From: Adiantum capillus-veneris
Taxonomy: Eukaryota; Streptophyta; Polypodiopsida; Polypodiales; Pteridaceae
Reading direction: 5' to 3'
DNA length: 64,000 nt
Assembly: GCA_014529385.2 (NCBI GenBank)
Contig: CM043942.1
Location: 36,300,469 to 36,364,468, forward strand
The position numbers and the translations under genes are program-made. Positions within the stretch are counted from its first letter, which is position 1, and every line of letters starts with the position of its first letter. The notes beneath the pieces are model-generated. The model was not told the DNA's origin. It was given only the letters and a program-made list of their open reading frames with translations, and did no database searches. Below, in pieces: positions 1-9,544 of the stretch.

Positions 1-1506
1 AAATGCATGTAGCTTTGGCACCCTACAAGCGTCAAATACCCTCAAAGGTTAATCGCTTGATCTTTTGGGCATTTTGCACCCCGTTTTCATTCGTTTTTTT
101 GATGTTTTTAAATGTTTTTTTTTACGATCGATTCTTGGATTAGAGCATGTGATAGGTCAAAAAAAGCATATCGCTTAGAGGGTCATGGTGTGCTTTACAG
201 CACAGCATTCGGTTACCCGAAGCTCGGATGGTCCTCAAAAGGGTCGATTTTTACTTAGGCGTGAGGCTAGCTTGGGCTTGGGCTTGGGCTTGGGAAATGT
301 TCCCGATCCGGGTCCTTCCTTTTAAATAAATAACTTTTTTTAATTTTTTTTCTTGGAGGATAAGGTCGTCGCGGTCGCACCGTGCGTGTGCGTGCACACA
401 CACACACACACACCTAACCTACCTACCTACTTGCAACTAATAGAGCTACTGTTACACATTGTTTAACACAATACTAAAGCAACTGGTTAACTAGAAGATC
501 TACTTATTGCATCTTACAAATCTAACATTATAGATCTAAGATCTTAAATCCAACACCTTATCAACAGAAAACAGTACATTGCAGCAAAAGAATCTAACAC
601 CTTATTAACAGAAAACAGTACACTGCAACAAAAACAAAGTTCACAAATCCTTCTCAAGAGCCACACACCTTCTTTATCTACCTTTCCTACATCTCACATT
701 GCACCACAAAGAAGCATAGAGTGCTATTTGAGCTTAGTGGAGGGTATCTCCCCAGCATCAGTGCCAAAAATGTGCGCATCTGTTGCACGTGTCAAAGCAA
801 GGGACTTGTTGTACACTGTGTGTGCAAGCCACAAATGGCTGTAAGCACACACCCATATTAATCTAGCAAGCCCAAGAGAGCAAGGATGTGCCACTCACCA
901 CCCTATGCTCTCCTTCGTGGAGGATTCCTTGCCGCGAAGAAGAGGGAGTGGGGGAGCTACCTCCGTGCCGCGCTCAACCACCTCGCCGTCGCCGTTCCGT
1001 CGCAGTGCTCGATCACACACAAGGAGATGAAGAAGAAGATGGAGATGGAGCAAGAGCACTCTTCAATTGCACAAATGAGAGAATGAGTGATTTTTAGGTT
1101 TATGTGACTTTTATATGAGCTCGCCCATTCACACTTGGGCACCCATGCTTAGCCAACTAGCCCTTGAATGTTCTAGTTAGAGGGCGCCTCTCATCGGCGA
1201 TCACTCTTACCCTTTTCCTATTGGACCGAAAAGACCGGGCCATGACTACAAGAAGTAGATACCGGTGGTTAACATGCAATAAAATTTTCATAAATAATAT
1301 CAAAATTTGTCAGAGTTTGTATAGCTAGATTCCTTGTTTCAGGAGCTTTCTATTGATGTATCATACATCATAGATCTTAGAGATCTAGCTCGTGTTATTC
1401 TACTAGTTAGCATATGTCAAAATTGTTCTAGCTAGCACTATCCGGGACAACAAAAAGCATGACATGTTATCATGCTTTCACCCTGCATTGATTCAAATTT
1501 TTGTTG
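1..1506. other. Non-coding, low-complexity flank
   Basis: No convincing gene is visible. The stretch holds a short CA run (about 396-411), a GGGCTT-type run near 265-290, a 44-bp tandem duplication (547-634) and otherwise AT-rich sequence. Short open frames at 886-1097 have no recognisable domain and overlap each other on several frames, so I do not call them genes. Confidence 0.6.
547..634. repeat. Two-copy 44-bp tandem repeat
   Basis: Two adjacent copies, 547-590 and 591-634, both read AATCYAACACCTTATYAACA and then continue alike, differing by a few transitions. This is a simple local duplication in non-coding DNA. Confidence 0.8.
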
Positions 1507-1868
1507 CTACAAGTGCGCCAACATGATGAACCTATTCTCCTCAATGTGATTCATTTCGACATTGAAGCGCTCTCTATATAAACGCACCTCATTGCAAAGG
1601 TCTAAAATTTGTTGGCCATTGGCTTTCTGAGTTACATCCAAGAGTGCTTCTAAGTGTCTTTCAAAGTCCAAGTGCCTAGACTCACTACGGGCAAAGAAGT
1701 CCCGCAATGCAGCCAGCACTTGTTCATTTCCATCATGTACCATAGAATTAGCAGAAGAGGATCCCACAAATTGAGCCCTTCTCTTTGCCGCTCAAACATT
1801 GGCAAACCTTGGAGTGGACTCAATATTGTCAAACTCTCAATGATGGCATTGTTATTAGTGTTTTCCAT
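1507..1868 (-). pseudogene. Hypothetical decayed ORF, C-terminal fragment
   Basis: An 86-codon frame (1767 to 1507, minus) encodes a charged, probably helical segment containing RSESRHLDFERHLEALL and a C-terminal NHIEENRFIMLAHL. Directly upstream, in another frame (1868 to about 1768), lies a plausible N-terminal continuation beginning MENTNNNAIIESL, so one frameshift would join them. The composition resembles the tail of Myb/SANT-like proteins that accompany some plant DNA transposons, but no diagnostic motif is visible and I do not assign a function. Confidence 0.3.
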
Positions 1869-2077
1869 AGATGTACCATTAAAAAGTACATCACAATGCA
1901 TATAAAGATAAACTCTTTGTTAATTACAACCAAGGAAGCAATCCCTTGTGTAGTATATACTACAAACTTAACATCTTATCATACAAAAGAAAACATTATC
2001 TACACGAAGAATGAGGTGTGTAAGTTTTAAAAAAAAGACAGAGAGACTTTAGATTTTATCTCACACGTCTTAGAAAC

Positions 2078-2467
2078 ATGCATGATTTTCTTCCTTCCTT
2101 ATCACATCCCTCTCTCTCTCTCTCTCACTCTCATTTCCTTCGATGCGAGATAGGGCGTTGGGGCAATGGAGAAGAGTCAAATCAATTGTGCACATTATGC
2201 TCACTGCAAGTTCGAGAGTCTGAGTACCACACACTACTAGAGTGCTCAGCTTTTGATCACATCCGAACTTGCTTCTCTCACATTTTCAGCCATAACTTAG
2301 ACCTACACACTTTCCTCTCCTAGCCAAAGTGTGGGCTCTCCATTGCGACTCTCATCACTACAATTTTGGAGCATCGAGAGTCACTCATCAGCCATACACA
2401 TACTACATCACATGTAACTTTGGTCCCATAGGTCATATTTGACCTCTGAGGACGATAATAAAATCTA

Positions 2468-2543
<76 letters not shown>
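2078..2543 (+). mobile_element. LINE (L1-like) 3' end, 5'-truncated
   Basis: The 81-codon frame at 2078-2323 ends an ORF2-type protein. It shows the CX2CX9HX4C pattern of the reverse-transcriptase zinc-binding domain (zf-RVT), with Cys38, Cys41, His51 and Cys56. About 100 bp after its stop comes GGTCCCATAGGTCATATTTG and a GACGATAATAAAATCTATCT tail that runs into a long CT microsatellite. The same 3' block and CTAT tail recur at 61463-61520, next to an ORF1-like sequence. I read this as a 5'-truncated LINE insertion; its 5' boundary is not visible. Confidence 0.65.
2472..2543. repeat. (CT)n microsatellite at LINE tail
   Basis: An uninterrupted CT dinucleotide run of about 72 bp directly follows the CTAT-rich tail of the LINE remnant and probably expanded from it. 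Open frames across it (Arg-Glu repeats on the minus strand) are artefacts. Confidence 0.95.
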
Positions 2544-2546
<3 letters not shown>

Positions 2547-3888
2547 CTTAGCATAGGAACCTACCCTCTCACAAATGTGAGGGTCAAGGCGCAGAATTGA
2601 AATGTTTAAACAACAATCTCTAAAATATGAACATAATATTCTGAATCCCACAACTCAAATCGCAAGTCAAAAACTCTACTGCATAAAATGAGAAAAGTCA
2701 TAATAAACATCAAGACATTTAGAAATGTATCCAGAAATCCAAAGAACGCATTAAAATGGATCATGAACATGGAAGATTTGTTGATATGTTTGTCATTAAA
2801 ACGTACACAATCGAGAACACTATTGTGCCACAAATGATCTAAGAGGCAAAATCAACGTACCTCACTTCATCATGGAATTGACAGTTGTCTTGAAGCTTCT
2901 CCATTCCTAAATATAGGAACGCTTTTCCTTCCTAAGGTTGATTATCTTCTGGATTTAAAAACAAAGTAGTGAAAAAGGAATAATTTTCTTGAAATAATAC
3001 AATCAAAGCACCAAACCTAACACTTCACATGTACCAGTTATTGTAGCTACGTATGGAACTGCCAAATATGCAAGTTGTTTAGGTAAGTAAATTTGGTAGA
3101 TCAGCTCAGAGAACCTAGAACTTTAAAGGTACTCCCAATCATCGGGAACAGAGTATCCTTCACATCTAACAAACCACTGAGTATCAACTTCTTCTTGGGA
3201 AGACACACACTCCTTCCTAATTGAGTAAACATCGTACTCAATGTCTGATGAGTATGCCAAAATATGCAACATAAAAATATCGATAGATGGAAACTTCCTA
3301 AGGTTCATAACACAAAAAGAAATGATATATGCCATGAATATTATTTTATACCAAGTCAATTCTTGATTTCATAAATACACACATACACCTAGTCTTGTAG
3401 TGTTTACGGATGGTCCTAACAATATTTCGTGCGACAAAGGTGCACACAAAAAATGTGGCTCTGCTTAAAATAATGCAAAAAAAAATGAAGGTCTCAAAAG
3501 GAACACAATAAGAATCCACATAAAGATGTAATGGACTGGAACATACCAGGATGTGAATGATCTTCTATGTTTATTACAAAAGACACCTTAGAGATGTAAG
3601 AAATTTGATCCATGACCTATATAGCCAAATAGAAACCAAAAAATAGACAATGAGAGGAAGGAATGACATAGTTTAGTGTATGTTATGAAGAGAGGTAGAA
3701 AAATGTATTCATGATATATTTTACAAGTTGAAATGTACACAAAAAATAAGATAACAATAAAAATGAATGGAGCCTTCATATGGCATTGTTCAATATCTCA
3801 TGGTACACAATTTTTGTTGTTAGTATAGTTATTTTGTTTACATCAATGTCACATAGAAAATCCTTCACCCAAGCAGCTGAACGTGTGC
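2544..3888. other. AT-rich stretch without recognisable gene
   Basis: I see no family-level signal. A 78-codon minus frame (3359-3123) has a mildly protein-like end (WFVRCEGYSVPDDWEYL) and could be an old exon or transposase scrap, but nothing around it supports a gene. Confidence 0.5.
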
Positions 3889-3980
3889 GACGCAGCAACA
3901 TCTGACTGACCAGAATCCGACTGAATAGCAAAATAGATCTGACTGACCACTAAATTGTCATACTGATGTGCCTGTCAACA
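3889..3980 (-). repeat. LTR-X 3' LTR, truncated (92 bp)
   Basis: This matches 7628-7766 nearly base for base except that the latter carries an extra roughly 47-bp internal duplication. Shared landmarks are GACGCAGCAACATCTGACTG at one end and GATGTGCCTGYCAACA at the other. Similarity stops abruptly at 3889. Confidence 0.7.
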
Positions 3981-4055
3981 CATGGCACGTCTCGATGGTG
4001 GATTTCTCAGAAATCCGACTCGGATCCACACATCCCTTGATCAAAGTCAAATGCC

Positions 4056-4709
4056 TTATCCCAAAATATCAGTGCTAATAGCCCTATATGATGCAAAGTA
4101 TAGTGCCTGGAACTTAATCCAAGATACACAACATACACCATACAAAACAACTAGACACCGCCCAATAATTCCCCAAAAACTTACATTGATATCCCAAAGT
4201 ATTGCGCAGTACCTCACTAGATCAAGTGAATTACATGTGCACCAATATATAGAAACATGCCAATACTCCGACATCATCATATACAAACACATCCAATCCT
4301 CCTCATACAAGATAAACTTGTAAAACCAATAATCAACATCCATACTGAATCTTCTTGAAAATAAATTCAGCTTCAAGAGCATCTTCATCTCTACAAATTC
4401 TGATATCTGCATCAAAAATTCAGAATTCTGATATTGCATCCAAAATATTGTATCCATCTAAAAATATGCAATATCTACTTCATAAAAACTTTGCAAATAG
4501 ACAAAACTCTTCCAACATTGAGTTAGAATTGTCCCCAAATCTGAAATAAAGTCCTTCTCTTCAAAATCAAGAATTTTAGGTAAAGCAGAGATAGAACAAC
4601 TCCTTCCATAGGAATCAATCATTCCATTTAGCAAACTCTGTAATTTTGTCATGAAAAACATCCAAAATATCATATCCCTTTGATTTCCATGTGACTTTTG
4701 CAAAATCAA
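4056..4709 (-). pseudogene. Decayed downstream coding remnants of LTR-X
   Basis: Two consecutive minus-strand open stretches (4709-4458 and 4457-4056) follow the larger ORF ending at 4740. Both are rich in aromatic residues, Ile, Leu and Ser, and share the ATCTGA-rich DNA of the upstream ORF. They may be the broken C-terminal part of the same polypeptide. No domain is recognised; chance open reading in biased DNA is the alternative. Confidence 0.25.
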
Positions 4710-4739
4710 GGAAAAAATTGTTTCTGCTTGATCATCAAT

Positions 4740-5747
4740 CTACAAAATCTGTTTTAAACAATATGAAATATGGATCATTGAGTCATCAGCCTCAACATTG
4801 TGCATCTGCAAAATATGATTTGCAACTTCTGCATTGAGAACATCAGTAACATGTACTTCAAACATAGAAATCTGATCTTGAAAAACTCCACAAATTAGAA
4901 TATCTGCAACTTTTAACTTTGAGAACAAGCTCAAATAGCTGAGATACATCTCCATAATCAACTTTAGCCACCCATTTGCAGCAAATAACACTTCCAACAA
5001 ACCAAATTTCACTTCATGATGACTTGGAATTCGTTCAAAATGAAAAAACCTCTTTGCAACCATCAAGCAATGCGTCATCAACATCTGCAACATCTTAGAA
5101 CACTGATACTTTGCTTCAAAATCTGAGTTAGGCTCCAAAAACCAACTTTCTTGAATTTGCAAATTCAGAAAACAACCAATCTGATCTTCTTTTGCTTTAA
5201 TCTGAATTGATTCAGAGCGATAAAACAGAATAGTAGCATCATCCTCACACAAATTTGGCAAACCTACAATAGTTTGCTCAAGTTCCTCCCCAAAAACATC
5301 ATAAAAATCTGAGTTTGTCTCTGAAATCAAAAAAATCTGTTTTTGCATTCCAAGAAATCTTGGAGTTTGTTGCATCACATCAGAATTCGAATCAAGTACT
5401 TGCGACATTGTTTTTAGATCAGAAAACTCCACTCCACCTATCAGAAAATCTCTATGTTGGTCCATAGGATCACTTCCATAGTACATCTCAGGCTTCAAAA
5501 TTGGATAAAAAACTCGCTCAAAATCAACAACAAACATATCAGCATCAATGCCATCTCCCTTACTTAAAACATGAAGTCTTCCACATTCAGGGTGACTGCC
5601 CTGATCTGATTTTGGACACTCAGATGGACTGCCTTGATTTGATTTTGGACACTCATATTGACTCCCCTGATCTGATTTTTGGTGATGCTCAGTCCTATCT
5701 TGGTGAGTGGAAGCATGCATTGATGTTGTGTTTCCATCTTGCTCCAA
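4740..5747 (-). CDS. Hypothetical 335-residue protein in LTR-X
   Basis: An open minus-strand frame of 335 codons that overlaps the upstream ORF by 184 bp in another frame. Its N-terminus is a Ser/Gln/Cys-rich repeat (CPKSDQGS units, about residues 33-55) translated from the 33-bp tandem repeat at 5588-5686. The rest is acidic and helix-prone with several Cys. The overlap suggests either one protein broken by a frameshift near 5750 or an expression shift between frames. I do not recognise a family. The high content of ATCTGA words makes biased composition a possible explanation for part of the open frame. Confidence 0.4.
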   Translation of the reverse strand: MEQDGNTTSMHASTHQDRTEHHQKSDQGSQYECPKSNQGSPSECPKSDQGSHPECGRLHVLSKGDGIDADMFVVDFERVFYPILKPEMYYGSDPMDQHRDFLIGGVEFSDLKTMSQVLDSNSDVMQQTPRFLGMQKQIFLISETNSDFYDVFGEELEQTIVGLPNLCEDDATILFYRSESIQIKAKEDQIGCFLNLQIQESWFLEPNSDFEAKYQCSKMLQMLMTHCLMVAKRFFHFERIPSHHEVKFGLLEVLFAANGWLKLIMEMYLSYLSLFSKLKVADILICGVFQDQISMFEVHVTDVLNAEVANHILQMHNVEADDSMIHISYCLKQIL

Positions 5748-6442
5748 TAGGTCAAGAAAACTTGCAAAATAATGGTTTTTGCAACATCAAAGTATTCTCT
5801 AGCAGGACTTGGAACTAAAATTTGATATGGTTTACAAGTTGAATTTTCAAATCTGAGACTATCTGATGCAAAAACATTGCTTCTACACATGTTTTCAACA
5901 TCATGGTTGTTATTTGGATATATGTGGTGAAGAATTTGCCCATTTGGTGGAATTTTTGATGTCGGATTAGGGGTATCTATGGGTCCTTGGTGGCTCCTTT
6001 GGCTCACTCCTCCCACTTGTACTCCCTTTCCTTGACATGTTGACACGCCCATTGGGTATTCCCACTCATCATCCTCATCCTCGCTCAACTCAAAAACATC
6101 CCTCAATTTTTGACATGCTTCTCGCAAACAACTCACTTTCTTCCTACTTGCACATGACTTACGTCTTTCCCCTTTATGATTAGCAAGCCACTCATATGCA
6201 CTCTCCAACTCATACTCTAGGTCATCTAGCTTGTCTAATGCCCTCTCCATCTCTTCAAAGCATGATGCTTTATGAAAAATTTTTACAACTTTGCGAAGCT
6301 TTCTACACAATCTGACCATGCACCATTTTTTGCAATTCTCTCCCTTTGAGCACTCATCAACCACATATGGACAAGCATCCACCTCATGCGGCCTACTCAT
6401 GCAAACCTCACATTTCTTCTTCTTCTTTTTACCCATTTCCAT
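5564..6442 (-). CDS. Hypothetical Cys-rich 292-residue protein in LTR-X
   Basis: The frame starts MEMGKKKKKKCEVC and has a Cys/His-rich first 60 residues (CEVC, HEVDACPYVVDEC, CKKWC, LCRKL) that could bind zinc. A Lys/Arg/Glu helical stretch follows (about 60-115), then an acidic patch (SEDEDDEWEY) and a polar tail repeating NQIRAV-type units from the 33-bp minisatellite. It is the first ORF after the LTR-X leader, the position of gag in LTR elements. It has no recognisable capsid or zinc-knuckle spacing, so it could be a diverged gag or a captured host sequence. Function unassigned. Confidence 0.45.
   Translation of the reverse strand: MEMGKKKKKKCEVCMSRPHEVDACPYVVDECSKGENCKKWCMVRLCRKLRKVVKIFHKASCFEEMERALDKLDDLEYELESAYEWLANHKGERRKSCASRKKVSCLREACQKLRDVFELSEDEDDEWEYPMGVSTCQGKGVQVGGVSQRSHQGPIDTPNPTSKIPPNGQILHHIYPNNNHDVENMCRSNVFASDSLRFENSTCKPYQILVPSPAREYFDVAKTIILQVFLTYWSKMETQHQCMLPLTKIGLSITKNQIRGVNMSVQNQIKAVHLSVQNQIRAVTLNVEDFMF
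5588..5686. repeat. Three-copy 33-bp minisatellite, open in two frames
   Basis: Units start at 5588, 5621 and 5654. Each contains GACTGCCYTGATYTGATTTT with small changes. Because 33 is a multiple of three, both overlapping minus-strand frames stay open and yield two different amino-acid repeats (NQIRAV-like and CPKSDQGS-like). Confidence 0.85.
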
Positions 6443-7254
6443 AAATCAGAAATCACATAACAACTTAGCCCTCATATTTAGTGCACCACACTGAACTGAG
6501 ACTACATGTAATCCTGAAGTGGAGAGCATAGGATACAGTACCTAGATCCACTCCCATCTTGACACATAGTTGCTTCATCATGCTATACAACTTCTAAAAT
6601 CAAAAATCTAGGTAAACTTTGTGCAAAATTTGAAATAACTCTTACTTGAAACACTCAAACTTCTCAAGGATTCTTGCACTGCGCAAGTTGTCTGAAATAA
6701 ATCCCAGCTACAGTTCTGATTCAGCAGCACACATAGAGTTGAATTCAGCAACTTCAGATTTTGATTCAACAGTGTCAGGTTGAATATGCAGGTTCAAATT
6801 CAGCAAATTCAATCCTCTATCTTGCAGCCCTTCACGAGACAACCCCTATTGCCTCTCTCACTTGGTACTTTGCTTCATCTATTTGCGCTTCCAAGAAACC
6901 ACATTATCCACCATTTGCTCTACAATCGCAATCGCTCATGCTACTCATGGCCCAAAATGTCAACACGCCACAGCACTAGACCCACTCTCAAGCCTCCATT
7001 AGAGTGAATGGTACAATTCAGAAACAGTCCCCCGATTCTCTGAATTGCTAAAAATCTGAATCTACAGATGAATTTTGGGGATGGATGATGCCCTCCAAGT
7101 CAACATCAAATGGTCTCTCTGACATGCAACATCTCCCAATGGAACACACAACCCAACTCACGCAATGCCAGCACAGTAATACATCAGGCACAACAACGAA
7201 ACAGGCTCAGCAGAGAAATAGGCTCAGCAGAGAAACAGACACAACAGAGAGACA
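6443..7254. other. LTR-X leader, non-coding
   Basis: This lies between the proposed primer-binding site and the first minus-strand ORF. It is rich in degenerate TTCAGCA and CTCAGCAGA repeats (for example 6715-6810 and 7195-7265). No open frame has family support. Confidence 0.5.
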
Positions 7255-7274
7255 GACTTAGCAGGATCGCCAAA
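7255..7274 (-). promoter_or_regulatory. Candidate primer-binding site of LTR-X
   Basis: On the minus strand TTTGGCGATCCTGC directly follows the CA end of the LTR, with TGG placed as expected for pairing to a tRNA 3' CCA end. The tRNA identity was not determined. Confidence 0.45.
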
Positions 7275-7766
7275 TGTGTTGGGGCTCGACAACACATGAA
7301 GAAAAACAAGCTAAACAGTCCTCATAAGGCTTAATACAAGAATCAGACTCAGCAGAATAACACAGAGACAAGATCAGACAGAGCAAGGAGGATAGATTAG
7401 GGAAAACTCAGAACTCGTATTCATCTTTAAGAAAAGATTACAGCTCGAGAGATCATCTCCCCAAGTCGTCCTCTAAGCCCATGAATTATCCAACACGAAA
7501 CAGTTGTAACTGCCCAAAAGAAGTTCTTGGCCAAATACCCGACTCAGAAGAAATCCGACTCAGTATAAATCTGACTTCAGATAATATCAGACTCAACAAT
7601 ATCTGATTCAGCAGTAATCCAGAATCTGACGCAGCAACATCTGACTGCTGACCAGAATCCGACTGACCAACATCTGACTGACCAGAATCCGCTGACCAGA
7701 ATCCGACTGAATAGCAAAATAGATCTGACTGACCACTAAATTGTCATACTGATGTGCCTGCCAACA
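7275..7766 (-). repeat. LTR-X 5' LTR (492 bp)
   Basis: The plus-strand ends are TGTGTTGG and GCCAACA, so both strands give TG...CA. The part near 7530-7740 is made of degenerate units of the type ATCYGACTSAGCAG. The outer 139 bp repeats at 3889-3980. Transcription would run on the minus strand into the Cys-rich ORFs. Confidence 0.5.
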
Positions 7767-7865
7767 CTAGGGCTATCTTATCTTTTCATTGCACACTAAG
7801 TAATACACTCTCTGTTGTGTGACTTGAGCTTCCTTTGTCTTCTCCAAGCTGTGTGTGTTCCAACA
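7767..7865 (+). repeat. Copia-1 5' LTR, 3' part only
   Basis: From CTAGGGCTATC to CCAACA it aligns with the second half of the 227-bp LTR of the intact element, except for a short deletion before the end. The first half of the LTR is absent; LTR-X ends exactly at the break. Confidence 0.85.
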
Positions 7866-8167
7866 ATTGGTATTAGAGCAGGTTGCATCCTCCCAGGCTT
7901 AGTCGCCAGCAGCTCTAGCACATGCTTGCTCACTTTCTTTGATTTTTGTGAGCTTTGGCGAGCATCAACAAGTCACCAAGTCTACTAAAATTTCTGATTC
8001 GAGCTCGTTTTGGCCCTTGTTTCCACTACAAGCAATACTGCACAAGCTATTTTGTCATTTTGTGCAAAAACTAATTCAGTGCCATTTTTTGCATAACAGA
8101 TCCTTACACTCTTCTACAATTTGTGCAATATAGCCCGTATTGTTCTCGCTTTGTTTCTCCTCTTTAA

Positions 8168-9508
8168 CACTAGAATGGTAACAGAAGACTTTTATGTCCT
8201 TGGACACTTTTGTGTCCTGTTAAGTGACCATTTTGCTTGAATTATTTGAAGAGTATGAAAATGAATTTCTAGGTGCTATATATCCACAAAGTTGCCTTAT
8301 GAGCTGAAAAAAACTTAGCATTTTTTTTGGAGTATTGATCTCACCATTAACCTTACTCTTGCACAACATTTTTGAACCTAAACTGTGTGAAAAAACGGGT
8401 CCAGTTTTTGGCTTTTTTTAAAATTTTTGGCAACTATACCACTCTAAACTTCATGTTTGTGCAGTTTAGATGGCTAGAGGTTAGGCCTTCATAGTTCTCA
8501 ACATGTTTTGATGCTTGTAGGGAGAGCTAAGTGTTAAATTGAAAGTTATGACCAATTTACAAGAATTGCATAATCCTATTTTTCGGCCAAAATTAGCACT
8601 TTTACAATTTTTTTGGTGGCTTTCTTGATATCCAAATTCAATTTTGATTATGTAAGTGTAATGTATAACATAAAGCTAATCTTCCTTGAGTTTTGGGGGA
8701 CCTAATATGCTATATAGCATAGTATATGATGATGGTTGAGTTTTTTTATTGCTGAAGAATACGATACATTTTAGAGTAGCAAGTATAACTTTATCAATAT
8801 TGCTAGTTTCTTAGGCCAATTGTGTGTATTTTGTAGGCAGTAACCATATCTAATCATAGAGTACAAACTTGGCTAGATATTGAGTAGTTTCTATGGGTTT
8901 CTAGAGGTCATAATGCTAAACCCAGTTTTTTTATGTTTGCTGTATTTAGCACTTTATCATTGCCCTCAAGGTTCCAATCGCAAGAGAAAATGATTATCCT
9001 TTTGACACGCTCCATGGCTCCTTTTGAATCCAAAGGCCCAAATGGAACTAAGAAAACATATATAGAGTATCTGTATTGATGTTGACTATAGAAACTCTGA
9101 TGATAGGTCCGCAGAATGACAAAAATGCAATTCTTTTATACCTATTTTTTTTGCCCAAAAAAAAATTAGTGAGGTAAAAGCAACCATATGTTTTGGTCAC
9201 CAACCCATTGAAGTTAACGGGGCATTTTATCTCATGTCCTACAAAAATCCCCACTCTTATTTATATGCAATCAATCGTAAGAAATTGCTGTTTTGGGCAA
9301 AATGCTCTGGTCCATCAACTTTGGAGACTTGTAGTGACCAAGGGATGAGAAAAATTACAAGTTTCTCATTTTTCCCGTATGTAGTAGTTATTGAACTATA
9401 AGCTCATGAAAGGATTTTTCAAAATGAGTGGATCTACAATGGTTTTGGAATTTTTTTCCAAAACCCTGAAAGGACACTTTTATGTCCTGTTAGGTTACCA
9501 TTCTAGTG
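8168..9508. mobile_element. 1.34-kb TIR element, TTAA flanks (piggyBac-like MITE?)
   Basis: Perfect terminal inverted repeats CACTAGAATGGTAAC and GTTACCATTCTAGTG are each flanked by TTAA (8164-8167, 9509-9512). Removing the element and one TTAA restores a leader segment of the same length as the uninterrupted paralogous sites at about 13409 and 25758. Next to both ends lies a GGACACTTTTRTGTCC subterminal hairpin motif. No transposase is encoded, so it is non-autonomous. The TTAA duplication points to piggyBac-like transposition. A TA duplication (Tc1/mariner-like) fits the same bases, and the CACTA-like terminus is noted, but a 3-bp duplication fits the empty site less well. Confidence 0.7.
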
Positions 9509-9544
9509 TTAAGGGTAGTTTTCAAATTAAGTGCAACATTTGCC

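Larger units (their letters stand above)
3889..7766 (-). mobile_element. Non-autonomous LTR unit with unrecognised ORFs (LTR-X)
   Basis: Read on the minus strand, an LTR (7766 to 7275) starts TGTTGGCAGGCACATCAG and ends CCCCAACACA. It is followed by TTTGGCGATCCTGC, a plausible primer-binding site. After about 0.8 kb of leader come overlapping sense ORFs (6442-4056). The start of a second LTR copy lies at 3980-3889 and is truncated after 92 bp. No reverse transcriptase, RNase H or integrase is visible, so the unit looks non-autonomous (LARD-like). I found no convincing polypurine tract next to 3980 and no target duplication, which limits confidence. Its 7766 end abuts the middle of the Copia-1 LTR. 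Confidence 0.5.

Noticed and set aside
886-1142. Overlapping small ORFs on both strands
   Set aside because: Three frames open over the same 200 bp, no domain, no conserved start context.
2469-2651. Minus-strand ORF with Arg-Glu repeats (also at 61507-61776 and 58430-58753 in part)
   Set aside because: By-product of CT/GA microsatellites.
3889-7766. Complete LTR pair with target duplication for LTR-X
   Set aside because: Only 92 bp of the left copy remain, and flanks at 3889 and 7767 show no duplication; called truncated.
8168-9508. CACTA-class assignment for the TIR element
   Set aside because: The terminus starts CACTA, but the flanks are TTAA on both sides and a 3-bp duplication gives an empty site one base too long. 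Kept only as an alternative.
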